This document shows, one piece after another, positions 1 to 5,833 of a stretch of DNA of 9,248 nucleotides. The position numbers and the translations under genes were made by a program. The notes beneath the pieces are model-generated. The model was not told the origin of the DNA, ran no database searches, and worked only from the letters and a program-made list of their open reading frames with translations. Source of the stretch: an uncultured Clostridia bacterium (GTDB lineage Bacteria; Bacillota; Clostridia; Christensenellales; Pumilibacteraceae); contig CAKQVV010000061.1 in assembly GCA_934277845.1 (NCBI GenBank), forward strand, positions 1 through 9,248, read 5' to 3'. The first letter of the stretch is position 1, and every line of letters starts with the position of its first letter.

Positions 1-237
1 TTGCTTAACGCGTCGCGCCAAGGACGTGCCTGTACCTTTGAGCCATATCAGCAAAGATATGTTATCGATATTAAGCGTCACCGGTCCCGGCGGGATCTCG
101 TCCGACCTGCCGCGATTACAAATCGCGTCCGCTTTGGCTACAAACAGTCCACCGGACTGTTTGCTTAACGCGTCGCGCCAAGGACGTGCCTGTACCTTTG
201 AGCCATATCAGCAAAGATATGTTATCGATATTAAGCG
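1..237. repeat. Palindrome-rich intergenic repeat, 77-base block twice (1-77 and 161-237)
   Basis: Bases 1-77 and 161-237 are identical, giving a 160-base period; the window starts inside the array, so the full unit may be longer. The 83 bases between the copies are full of small dyads: CGCGATT/AATCGCG (111-117/121-127, loop ACA), CAAACAGTCC/GGACTGTTTG (141-150/154-163, loop ACC), and an imperfect GGTCCCG/CGGGATC near 82-97. Both strands are open for about 90-120 codons here, but the translations only reflect the repeat and no start has a convincing ribosome binding site. This looks like a REP/BIME-type intergenic repeat. No transposase or terminal repeats are visible. Confidence 0.85.
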
Positions 238-451
238 CAAGCCGCCTGACACAATCGGTATTATAACGCAAAACGAAATTTTTGGCAAACGTTTTTACTA
301 TGTTTTTAAAATTTTCGGTTTTAATTCCGGATTTTGTTTGACGAAATTTTTGCAAAGCAGGCATGCGGGCGGCGGGTTTATCGGTTTTTAACAACGGATT
401 AAAAAGCGCGGCGTATGTCGGGCGCGATTTGAAAAAAATTACGTCGGACGC
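238..451. other. Intergenic, no gene seen
   Basis: AT-rich stretch between the repeat array and the promoter of the efflux-protein gene. I see no ORF with a ribosome binding site, no RNA gene and no clear terminator. It may hold the downstream end of whatever lies to the left of the window. Confidence 0.5.
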
Positions 452-480
452 TTGAAAAATTTGCGGATAGGTTATATAAT
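452..480 (+). promoter_or_regulatory. Sigma-A promoter of the efflux-like gene
   Basis: TTGAAA (452-457) and TATAAT (475-480) are separated by 17 bases, predicting a start near 487 and a leader of about 65 bases. A perfect dyad GGCACAA/TTGTGCC (491-497/508-514, 10-base loop) follows immediately; it could be a repressor operator or a 5' mRNA hairpin. Confidence 0.8.
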
Positions 481-551
481 AGTCGAAACGGGCACAAGAT
501 TAAACCGTTGTGCCGGGATTGCCGGCATTGTTTGCGAAGACGGAGCGTTCC

Positions 552-1541
552 ATGTGGGAAACCTTGCTCGACGCGGTTATCGACACGCTTAAACTCGCGC
601 CGATAATCGTTGCGACTTACATTGTAATAGAACTCGTCGAGAGTAAGTTCGCCGCGCGCGTGACAAAAAGCCGCGCGTTGTTTTCGCACGCCGCGCCCGC
701 GCTCGGGGCGGCAGCGGGCATAGTGCCGCAGTGCGGTTTTTCCGTGATATCCGCGAATCTGTATTCTGCGGGCAAGATTTCGCTGGGCACGCTTCTGGCA
801 GTTTTCATCGCCACCAGCGACGAAGCCGTTCCCGTGCTTCTTGCCGACTATCATAACGCCTATAAACTTTTGCCGCTTCTCGCCGTCAAATTCGTTCTCG
901 CGCTTGTCGTGGGATATGCGGTGCATTTTCTGCTGCCGCACGGTTTCGGACTCAAATCGGCAAAGGCGCGCAAAAACGTCGTCGGAATTTCTTCCGTAGC
1001 GACCGGAAACGTTGCCGTCGAAACCAGCGAAGGAACTCACGATCACGACGATGCCGACGATCGCGACGAACACAAACATGACGAACAAGCGGATCCCGGC
1101 ATGTGCGGCTGTCACGGACACAGCGTAACGGGGAAAACAGACGTAAAAGAACTGGTTTTACACCCGCTGATTCATTCGCTCACGGTGCTGGGATTTATAC
1201 TTGCGGTGAATGTGGCGTTTGGGATTGTGATTTACTATGTCGGAGAGGACAGGCTGTCCGAATTTCTGGGGAAAACCGCCGTTTTGCAACCTTTCGTCGC
1301 GACGCTTATCGGGCTGATACCGAATTGCGCGGCTTCGGTTGTCATAACCAAACTGTACGCAATGGGCGGACTTACGCTCGGTTCGGCGGTCGCGGGGCTC
1401 GGCGCGGGTGCGGGCATAGGTTACGCCGTGCTGTTCAAAGAGAATAAAAATATCAGGGAGAATCTCGCGATCGTAGCGTTTATGTACGTCGTTTGCGTGG
1501 GGGCGGGACTTCTCACCGACCTTATCGCCTCGCTTTTTTAG
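552..1541 (+). CDS. ArsP-like (ArsP_2 type) putative metal/arsenic efflux membrane protein
   Basis: A 329-residue polytopic inner-membrane protein, probably an exporter of a metal or metalloid; the substrate cannot be read from sequence. It resembles the 'putative 10-TM heavy-metal exporter / arsenic efflux protein' group. Two copies of one motif show an internal duplication: G-[IL]-[VI]-P-x-C-x-x-S-V-x(4)-L-Y-x-x-G-x-x-L-G at about residues 56-79 (PQC, Cys61) and 254-277 (PNC, Cys259). Hydrophobic helices lie around 6-28, 76-97, 104-128, 206-230, 246-268, 272-295 and 305-329. The halves are joined by a hydrophilic loop (about 160-192) rich in His, Asp and Cys (His163, 165, 174, 176, 188, 190; Cys185, 187), a likely metal-binding segment. 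ATG552 is chosen because GGAG sits 6 bases upstream; an in-frame GTG at 510 falls inside the leader dyad and lacks a site. Single-gene unit with its own promoter. Confidence 0.8.
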   Translation: MWETLLDAVIDTLKLAPIIVATYIVIELVESKFAARVTKSRALFSHAAPALGAAAGIVPQCGFSVISANLYSAGKISLGTLLAVFIATSDEAVPVLLADYHNAYKLLPLLAVKFVLALVVGYAVHFLLPHGFGLKSAKARKNVVGISSVATGNVAVETSEGTHDHDDADDRDEHKHDEQADPGMCGCHGHSVTGKTDVKELVLHPLIHSLTVLGFILAVNVAFGIVIYYVGEDRLSEFLGKTAVLQPFVATLIGLIPNCAASVVITKLYAMGGLTLGSAVAGLGAGAGIGYAVLFKENKNIRENLAIVAFMYVVCVGAGLLTDLIASLF

Positions 1542-1644
1542 GGGATAAGGGTAGTTCGCAATTCACGAATCAGGCTGATATATGACGACCGGATCGCGAT
1601 AATCCGCGTCGCGTCGTTTTTGTCGCGCGGTTTCCGCGATTGCG

Positions 1645-1673
1645 TTGACAATACCGTTTCGCTGTGTTACAAT
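1645..1673 (+). promoter_or_regulatory. Sigma-A promoter of the SdpI-family gene
   Basis: Consensus TTGACA (1645-1650), 17-base spacer, TACAAT (1668-1673). Predicted start near 1680, leaving a leader of nearly 150 bases before the ATG at 1828. The stretch between the preceding gene and this promoter (1542-1644) holds no gene and no clear U-tailed terminator. Confidence 0.85.
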
Positions 1674-1733
1674 ATAAATTGCCGGATCCGCGAAACGGAC
1701 GAAACCGTGCGCGGGACTTGCGGGAGAGGAGCA

Positions 1734-1775
1734 CATGCCGACGGAGAAATAGTGATTTCGCTTGCGTCGGGCATG
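1734..1775 (+). promoter_or_regulatory. Leader hairpin with embedded 5-residue ORF
   Basis: In the SdpI-family leader, CATGCCGACG (1734-1743) pairs with CGTCGGGCATG (1765-1775), one G bulged. Inside it GAAAT/ATTTC (1746-1750/1755-1759) closes a tetraloop. The 5' arm contains an ATG at 1735 preceded by GAGAGGAG, encoding MPTEK then TAG (1735-1752). A second unsupported frame of 20 residues (1773-1835) overlaps the start of the main gene. The arrangement resembles a leader-peptide or structured 5' UTR control region, but no U-tract follows, so it is not a terminator. Confidence 0.5.
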
Positions 1776-1827
1776 TACGAGATGTCGGGTAACGGCCGGT
1801 TGTTGCCGCCGACCACACGGAGGAGAT

Positions 1828-2547
1828 ATGAATAAACAGGAAAGATGGCTGTCGTCGGTGACGTTGCTCATCAATATTTTGCCGGTCAGCCTCATCGGAC
1901 TTGCGCAAAGTTTTATTGAGGGACCGTTTCAGGTTGACGATATTTTAACGGGTTATGCGCATTACGAGTTCGACATCCGGCAACTCAATTTTATCGGACT
2001 GTTTTGCATTATTCCGTTTGCGATCGTCGTAGTCGCGAGATTTTTGAGAAATCGCGGTTACGTCGCGCGGAACTTCAAGGTAATACTTATCGCCGCGCTC
2101 GTAATGAACATAGTTTATCTTATCAGCATGTGCTGGATCGTAATTTCCACGGCGCGGAACTACGACGTTACCGTCGTTTTCACCAGTCTCGATTACGTTT
2201 CTCTTGTCTGCATACTCGTCAGCATAACGTTTTGCCTGTTGTCGAACTGTCTGCCCGATCTTCCGCCCAACCCCGTGTTCGGCATCAAGAACAGACGCAC
2301 CATGGAATATCCCGCCGTGTGGAACAGGGTGAATTCCGCCGCGGCGTCCGCGCTTACCTATATTTTCCTGTTCGGAGCGGTCGCAGCCGCTTATGCCCGC
2401 GGAATATTCTCGATACTCGTGCTGCTCTGCGGTGTCTTCGTTTATTACATCTGGGTAACGATCTACACGCGTTATGCCTACAATCGTTATGTTGCTTTGC
2501 TCGCCGCGGAAAAAGCGATAACGAAAAACACGGCAAGCGACAAGTAA
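1828..2547 (+). CDS. SdpI-family integral membrane protein
   Basis: A 239-residue membrane protein with hydrophobic helices at about 11-30, 54-73, 84-107, 120-139, 172-190 and 192-213. The segment at about 140-172, with N-C-L-P-x-L-x-P-N-x-V-F-G-I-K, R-T and then V-W-N, matches the conserved loop of SdpI/YhfL-family proteins (typically N-x-L-P-K-x-K-P-N-x-F-x-G-I-R-T-P-W-T, then V-W-x-x-T-H). In Bacillus subtilis SdpI is both immunity protein and signal receptor for the SdpC toxin. No toxin or ArsR-type repressor gene lies next to this one, so its role here is unknown. ATG1828 follows GGAGGAG with good spacing; an upstream TTG extension at 1762 would run through the leader hairpin and is rejected. 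Own promoter and terminator. Confidence 0.7.
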   Translation: MNKQERWLSSVTLLINILPVSLIGLAQSFIEGPFQVDDILTGYAHYEFDIRQLNFIGLFCIIPFAIVVVARFLRNRGYVARNFKVILIAALVMNIVYLISMCWIVISTARNYDVTVVFTSLDYVSLVCILVSITFCLLSNCLPDLPPNPVFGIKNRRTMEYPAVWNRVNSAAASALTYIFLFGAVAAAYARGIFSILVLLCGVFVYYIWVTIYTRYAYNRYVALLAAEKAITKNTASDK

Positions 2548-2575
2548 CGTCTTATTGAAACATTTAACACAACAG

Positions 2576-2607
2576 TCCCGACGAAAATACCGCCGGGATT
2601 TTTCTTT
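2576..2607 (+). terminator. Rho-independent terminator after the SdpI-family gene
   Basis: TCCCGACG pairs with CGCCGGGA (one A-C mismatch) around an AAAATAC loop, followed by TTTTTCTTT. It begins about 30 bases after the stop codon. Confidence 0.8.
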
Positions 2608-2659
2608 GTGATTTTTTCGCCGTGTTCGCCGCATACCGATTACGGGAGATAATCATAAA

Positions 2660-2717
2660 AAAAATTTTAAAATTTTTTACGAAAAGTATTGACAAACGCA
2701 AAAAGAGGTGGTACAAT
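2660..2717 (+). promoter_or_regulatory. Hsp20 promoter with A/T-rich upstream tract
   Basis: TTGACA (2689-2694), 17-base spacer, TACAAT (2712-2717). The A- and T-tracts just upstream (about 2655-2680) resemble an UP element that would strengthen the promoter. Confidence 0.85.
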
Positions 2718-2718
2718 A

Positions 2719-2745
2719 TTAGCAGTTGATAGGGAAGAGTGCTAA
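2719..2745 (+). promoter_or_regulatory. CIRCE operator (HrcA binding site)
   Basis: TTAGCAGTT-N9-GAGTGCTAA. Against the CIRCE consensus TTAGCACTC-N9-GAGTGCTAA the right arm is perfect and the left arm differs at two bases. It starts two bases after the -10 box and covers the predicted transcription start, the usual place for HrcA repression. HrcA is expected elsewhere in the genome. Confidence 0.9.
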
Positions 2746-2806
2746 CAAAGGTTAGCGGCGATTGCCAGTCAACGAAAATCAGACTGTAATTACGGAGGTA
2801 AGTATT

Positions 2807-3220
2807 ATGAGAAATTATATTGTTAAGAGAAATCCTATGGGATTGTTTGACGAAGCGTTCGACGAGTTTTTCAAGCCCACGTTCTACAACATGGACAACT
2901 CGGTCATGAAAACCGATATCAAGGAAACCAAAGACGGCTACACGCTGGAAATCGAGATGCCGGGCTATAATAAAGACGACATCCATATCAGCATGGAGGA
3001 CGGTTACGTTTCCGTCAGCGCGGCGAAAGAAGAAAAAGAAGAGGACAAGGAACACCGCTATATCAGAAAAGAACGCAGCGTTTCCTGCTCGCGCAGTTAC
3101 TACGTCGGCGACGTCGAGGAAAAAGACGTCAGGGCGAAATTCGAGAACGGCGTGCTTACTCTTGCGTTTCCGAAACCGCAGGAAAAACTTCCCGAGAAAC
3201 ACCACATTGCCATCGAATAA
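2807..3220 (+). CDS. Hsp20 / alpha-crystallin family small heat-shock chaperone
   Basis: A 137-residue cytoplasmic ATP-independent holdase that would bind unfolding proteins as an oligomer. The alpha-crystallin domain begins near MKTDIKET (residue 34), with the family features E-M-P-G-Y-x-K-D-D-I (about 50-59), the R-x-Y-Y-V stretch, and A-x-F-x-N-G-V-L-T-L near 106-115. The C-terminal tail has the I-x-I oligomerisation motif (IAI). Length is typical of bacterial class A/B sHsps. ATG2807 is set by GGAGG (2794-2798) eight bases upstream; the frame is open further upstream to 2762 but without a site. Regulation by HrcA is inferred from the CIRCE element. Confidence 0.95.
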   Translation: MRNYIVKRNPMGLFDEAFDEFFKPTFYNMDNSVMKTDIKETKDGYTLEIEMPGYNKDDIHISMEDGYVSVSAAKEEKEEDKEHRYIRKERSVSCSRSYYVGDVEEKDVRAKFENGVLTLAFPKPQEKLPEKHHIAIE

Positions 3221-3272
3221 TGCGGCATAGGGCGGCAGAGTCCCCGCAATAATTAAACAGACGGGCATCAAA

Positions 3273-3310
3273 GAGTCCGATTCTCGTTACGAGGTCGGGC
3301 TTTTTGTTTT
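3273..3310 (+). terminator. Rho-independent terminator after hsp20
   Basis: AGTCCGATTCTCG pairs with CGAGGTCGGGCT (TTA loop, one bulge, G-T pairs) and is followed by TTTTTGTTTT. Confidence 0.8.
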
Positions 3311-3349
3311 GCCTTTAAGCTGGAGCGGTTTTTACAGAGGACAGGGCGG

Positions 3350-3400
3350 AATAACGCGGTAAAAATTTTTTGAATTTTTTCAAGAAACCGCGTTATTTTT
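3350..3400 (+). terminator. Second terminator-like hairpin upstream of the tRNA promoter
   Basis: A perfect 11-base dyad AATAACGCGGT/ACCGCGTTATT (3350-3360/3387-3397) with an A/T-rich interior that can itself fold (TTGAA/TTCAA), followed by a short T-run. It ends two bases before the tRNA -35 box and would insulate the tRNA genes from hsp20 read-through. Confidence 0.65.
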
Positions 3401-3401
3401 G

Positions 3402-3430
3402 TTGCATTATCGTTTTGTTTGTGGTATTAT
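3402..3430 (+). promoter_or_regulatory. Promoter of the tRNA pair
   Basis: TTGCAT (3402-3407), 17-base spacer, TATTAT (3425-3430). The predicted start near 3437 leaves a short leader before tRNA-Met. Confidence 0.7.
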
Positions 3431-3446
3431 AGTTTAGCGGTTTTGC

Positions 3447-3523
3447 GGCGGCGTAGCTCAGCTGGCTAGAGCATTCGGTTCATACCCGACAGGTCGATAG
3501 TTCGAATCTATTCGCCGCCACCA
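3447..3523 (+). tRNA. tRNA-Met(CAT), elongator type
   Basis: A 77-base cloverleaf with acceptor GGCGGCG/CGCCGCC, discriminator A and encoded CCA. The D-stem is GCTC/GAGC, and the T-arm contains GTTCGAATC. Anticodon loop TTCATAC has CAT at 3481-3483. The first acceptor pair is G-C, unlike the unpaired position 1-72 of initiator tRNA, so this is elongator Met; a lysidine-modified tRNA-Ile2 also carries CAT and cannot be formally excluded. The anticodon stem has one T-C mismatch at its base. Confidence 0.95.
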
Positions 3524-3529
3524 GTAAAT

Positions 3530-3604
3530 GGCCCCTTGGTCTAATGGTTAGGACACCACCCTTTCACGGTGGTAATATGGGTTCGAATCCCGTAGGGGTC
3601 ACCA
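3530..3604 (+). tRNA. tRNA-Glu(TTC), 3' end is the mobile-element attachment site
   Basis: A 75-base cloverleaf with acceptor GGCCCCT/AGGGGTC, anticodon stem CCACC/GGTGG, loop CTTTCAC with TTC at 3563-3565, T-arm GGGTTCGAATCCC and encoded CCA. Six bases separate it from tRNA-Met, so they are co-transcribed. A serine recombinase gene converges on it and overlaps it antisense, making its 3' end the likely attB-derived junction. The tRNA appears intact, so integration restored its 3' end. Confidence 0.97.
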
Positions 3605-5097
3605 AATCGAAGCAATTCGAACTTTTTTCGGATTGCTTCTTCTTTTTGTTCTTTATTGGGATTAAGCGGTTCGTCGGTAGTTTTCATTATAATGAGGAAA
3701 CGCTCTCCGTCGAAAATTACTTCTTTTATAAACACGTCGAACAGTCGTTTCATATTTTCAAGACTTTCGGCTTTATCGGTGCATTTAACGATCTCGGTAT
3801 AGTTTTTCAAGAACGAAATTACGCGCGCTTCTTTCAGCGGAAGAATTGTTTTTGCTTGCTCCTCTGCTATTTGCGTTTCCAATGCCTGTTGCGTATTGCT
3901 CAATTCAATCATCTTTTCTTGCGTGTGTTGATTGAATATGCCTTGACAAATAGCGTTCGTTATGTTTGCAAGCTGTTTATCTATATCGGCTTTTTGACGG
4001 TTGAGTATTTTAAGTTCCGCCGATTCTTCTATATCGGCATTGTGAATTTCAACCGCTTTTCTTGCAACTTCGAAAATAAAGTTATCGTCTTGCAACGCCC
4101 TTATAATAGCGTTATAAACGGCTTTTTCAATCACTTCTTTTCTAACGGCTTTGGACGTGCAGTTTTGTGCGTTCTTTTTCTTTGCGGCACATTTGTAATA
4201 AGTGTAGATTTCGCCCGTCTTGCTTGTGCCGCTTTCTCCAACCATAAGTTCGCCGCATTCGGAACAAATCAGTTTACCGCTTAAAATAAACTTTTCGACT
4301 GCTTTCGACCGCGCCGCCTTATGAATATTTGCGGTCAATTTCTCTTGCGCTCTGTAAAAAGTTTCTTCATCGATAATCGGTTCAATCATATTGTCGTAGG
4401 TTTCGCCACCGTATTTGCACTTGCCTATATATTTGGGATTGTGCAACATATCCGACACGCGCCCGAACGAAAAGACGTTCCCTCTATGAGAGCGGATACC
4501 GCTTATTTTTAGCCAATCTACCAATTCTTTAATTGTCGTTCCGCCTACATAATCGGAAAACAACTTGCGAATGATTGCAGCTTCATTTTCTACGATTTTA
4601 TATTTTTTGTCCACGATACAATAGCCGAAAACAGGTTGTATTCCTGCGGCATTGCCTTTCAAACAGCTTTCACGCATACCGCGCTTAACCTTTTGCGAAA
4701 GCTCGGCGGAATAAAATTCCGCCATGCCTTCGATCATAGCTTCAAGTATAATACCTTCGGGCGTATCGGTTATTTGTTCGCAAGCGGATAAAACCTTTAC
4801 GCCGTTCTTTTTGAGCGTTGCTTTATTTATCGCACTGTCATATCGATTCCGCGCAAATCTGTCGAGCTTGTAAACTATAACAAACTCGAACGATTTATTT
4901 TTACTGTCTTGAAGCATTTGTTGGAATTGCTCACGCTTGTCCGTTTTGCCCGAAACGGCGCGGTCGATATAGTTATGTATAACCTTGTAACCGTTTTTCT
5001 CCGCAAACTCGTTGCATACACGCAACTGTCCTTCAATGCTTTGCTCGGTCTGCTTTTCGCAACTGTACCGCGCATAAATTACCACTTTCTTCGTCAT
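3541..5097 (-). CDS. Large serine recombinase (integrase/TnpX-like), C-terminus fused into antisense tRNA-Glu
   Basis: A 518-residue site-specific recombinase that would excise and integrate the element through a 5'-phosphoserine intermediate. The N-terminal resolvase domain has V-I-Y-A-R-Y-S (catalytic Ser12, Arg10), S-I-E-G-Q, D-R-A-V-S-G and L-D-R-F-A-R-N-R (Arg80 and Arg83 of the active site). A recombinase domain follows at about 150-260. A zinc ribbon has C-x-x-C (Cys278/281) then Cys303 and Cys313, and a coiled-coil segment lies at about 350-418. Start: the second ATG (5097) is preferred over 5103, because GGAG is seven bases upstream and ATGA overlaps the stop of the upstream ORF. The last 20 residues (499-518, G-D-P-Y-G-I-R-T-H...) and the stop codon come from tRNA-Glu read antisense, so the protein tail should differ between integrated and excised forms. 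Confidence 0.93.
   Translation of the reverse strand: MTKKVVIYARYSCEKQTEQSIEGQLRVCNEFAEKNGYKVIHNYIDRAVSGKTDKREQFQQMLQDSKNKSFEFVIVYKLDRFARNRYDSAINKATLKKNGVKVLSACEQITDTPEGIILEAMIEGMAEFYSAELSQKVKRGMRESCLKGNAAGIQPVFGYCIVDKKYKIVENEAAIIRKLFSDYVGGTTIKELVDWLKISGIRSHRGNVFSFGRVSDMLHNPKYIGKCKYGGETYDNMIEPIIDEETFYRAQEKLTANIHKAARSKAVEKFILSGKLICSECGELMVGESGTSKTGEIYTYYKCAAKKKNAQNCTSKAVRKEVIEKAVYNAIIRALQDDNFIFEVARKAVEIHNADIEESAELKILNRQKADIDKQLANITNAICQGIFNQHTQEKMIELSNTQQALETQIAEEQAKTILPLKEARVISFLKNYTEIVKCTDKAESLENMKRLFDVFIKEVIFDGERFLIIMKTTDEPLNPNKEQKEEAIRKKFELLRFGDPYGIRTHITTVKGWCPNH
3609..3650 (+). terminator. Terminator of the tRNA operon, inside the recombinase 3' end
   Basis: GAAGCAATTCGAA (3609-3621) pairs with TTCGGATTGCTTC (3627-3639), 13 pairs including one T-G, with a 5-base loop and TTCTTTTTGTT after it. 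It starts five bases after the tRNA CCA, so it should end the tRNA transcript. On the other strand it encodes part of the recombinase C-terminus. Confidence 0.8.
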
Positions 5098-5300
5098 GCA
5101 CATTCTCCTTTATCTTGAATTTTATCCGGATTGTCCTTAAAATACCGAGCAATCGCTTTTGCAAATTCCGTTATAATATCGTCGGTGTATGCAATCCCGT
5201 TTGACCTTATTGTTTCCGTCCCGATAGCTCCTAATATGCTGTTATCGGGAACTTGCTCGCCGAGAATATGTTTCGGCTGTGTTTGATTTTGTCTTTTCAA
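5094..5300 (-). CDS. Small unknown protein, translationally coupled to the recombinase
   Basis: Up to 68 residues from a TTG at 5300; the stop overlaps the recombinase start as ATGA, the usual sign of translational coupling. The C-terminal half (TDDIITEFAKAIARYF) looks like an amphipathic helix. No family recognised. An in-frame stop sits just upstream of the TTG, and no good ribosome binding site is visible, so the true start is uncertain. A small ORF at the same place precedes the second serine recombinase at 9006. A role as accessory or directionality factor is possible but unproven. Confidence 0.5.
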   Translation of the reverse strand: MKRQNQTQPKHILGEQVPDNSILGAIGTETIRSNGIAYTDDIITEFAKAIARYFKDNPDKIQDKGECA

Positions 5301-5324
5301 AATTTTTCATTTTGATGCTACGAC

Positions 5325-5387
5325 ATACTATGTTCTCTTTGTCGAACGGCTACAATGTTCTCTCGCCCTATGATTACCATGTTCTCT
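5325..5387 (-). repeat. Three AGAGAACAT direct repeats, 24-25 base period
   Basis: On the minus strand AGAGAACAT occurs at 5387-5379, 5363-5355 and 5338-5330. The last is extended to AGAGAACATAGTAT, which is repeated exactly at 8776-8789 upstream of the second recombinase. The repeats lie in a minus-strand frame ATG-ATG-AGA-GAA-CAT... (21 residues, with R-E-H twice) ending in TAG near 5328. A strong AAAGGAGG (5415-5408) lies upstream but about 13 bases from the ATG. They could be protein-binding iterons or part of a small peptide gene. Confidence 0.6.
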
Positions 5388-5425
5388 CATCATTTATAGC
5401 GTTCGTCCTCCTTTAATAGATTTTT

Positions 5426-5467
5426 GTAAACTACCCGACCGGACTGTTCGTCTGATCGGGTATTTAC
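5426..5467. repeat. Bulged hairpin between the RHH-like gene and the recombinase genes
   Basis: GTAAACTACCCGA (5426-5438) pairs with TCGGGTATTTAC (5456-5467), twelve pairs with one bulged C. It lies just downstream of the RHH-like stop codon on the minus strand. No proper U-tract follows on that strand, so it is a weak terminator at best, or a processing or attenuation structure. Confidence 0.5.
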
Positions 5468-5476
5468 GAATTAAAA

Positions 5477-5767
5477 TTATTTTTGTTTTTTGAATTGTTC
5501 CAATTCGCTTGGGAAGAAATCGTCATACCCGTCTTTGAGCTTTGCAAAATCGGTATCGTGTCTTGCAAGCAATTCTTCATAACCGGCTTGAATAAGCTCG
5601 ACTTTGGTATAACCGTATTCTTTCAAAAACGCATTGATTGTCTCTAAAAGCTCGCGCGGGATCATCGTCTGAAAATTGCCGCTCGTCGCCTTTCTTTTGC
5701 CCTTGTTCTTTTCCTCATACTTGCGGCTTGCAAGTCTTTTCGGCGTATCCTCTTTGCGTGTAACCAT
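5477..5767 (-). CDS. Small basic RHH-like DNA-binding protein, copy 1
   Basis: 96 residues. A Lys/Arg-rich N-terminus (1-30) is followed by S-G-N-F-Q-T-M-I-P-R-E-L (29-40), a helix (to about 51) and T-K-V-E-L-I-Q-A-G-Y-E-E-L (54-66). A short strand followed by two helices with a polar turn is the layout of ribbon-helix-helix repressors, but I infer the fold and do not match a named family. The core is shared with the protein at 8517-8738 (M-I-P-R-E-L, I-N-x-F-L, T-K-V-x-L-I, G-Y-E). Copy 1 has an extra acidic C-terminal tail of about 25 residues. GGAGG is six bases before ATG5767. Its promoter contains a palindrome over the -10 box, which suggests autoregulation. Confidence 0.75.
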   Translation of the reverse strand: MVTRKEDTPKRLASRKYEEKNKGKRKATSGNFQTMIPRELLETINAFLKEYGYTKVELIQAGYEELLARHDTDFAKLKDGYDDFFPSELEQFKKQK

Positions 5768-5788
5768 GACAGTCCTCCGTAAAATAAG

Positions 5789-5829
5789 TATCGTATATAT
5801 ACGATAGCATATCTTTTATGTTTTGTCAA
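5789..5829 (-). promoter_or_regulatory. Promoter plus palindromic operator of RHH-like gene 1
   Basis: Minus strand: TTGACA (5829-5824), 17-base spacer, TATCGT (5806-5801). The -10 is the first part of a perfect palindrome TATCGTATATATACGATA (5789-5806). The same spacing, the same unusual -10 and the same half-site recur at 8086-8124. The leader would be about 27 bases. Confidence 0.8.
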
Positions 5830-5833
5830 TAGA

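Noticed and set aside
116..394. Minus-strand 92-codon ORF over the repeat
   Set aside because: Half of it is translation of the intergenic repeat and it has no convincing start site.
399..1121. Long minus-strand ORF opposite the efflux gene
   Set aside because: It is a shadow of the plus-strand gene: Arg- and Gly-rich, no ribosome binding site, no family features. The plus strand has membrane helices and a duplicated motif.
1945..2634. Minus-strand 229-codon ORF opposite the SdpI-family gene
   Set aside because: Highly charged Arg-rich shadow frame that runs through the terminator; the plus-strand frame has clear membrane segments.
3544..4284. Plus-strand 246-codon ORF starting in tRNA-Glu
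   Set aside because: Antisense of the recombinase gene with a Phe-rich composition typical of a shadow; it begins inside a tRNA.
5325..5387. Possible CRISPR array
   Set aside because: Repeats are only 9 bases with 15-16 base spacers and there are no cas genes; CRISPR repeats are much longer.
5477..5767. RHH-like gene as antitoxin of a toxin-antitoxin pair
   Set aside because: Neither paralogue has a toxin-like partner next to it; the neighbours are TnpV, relaxase-like and recombinase genes.
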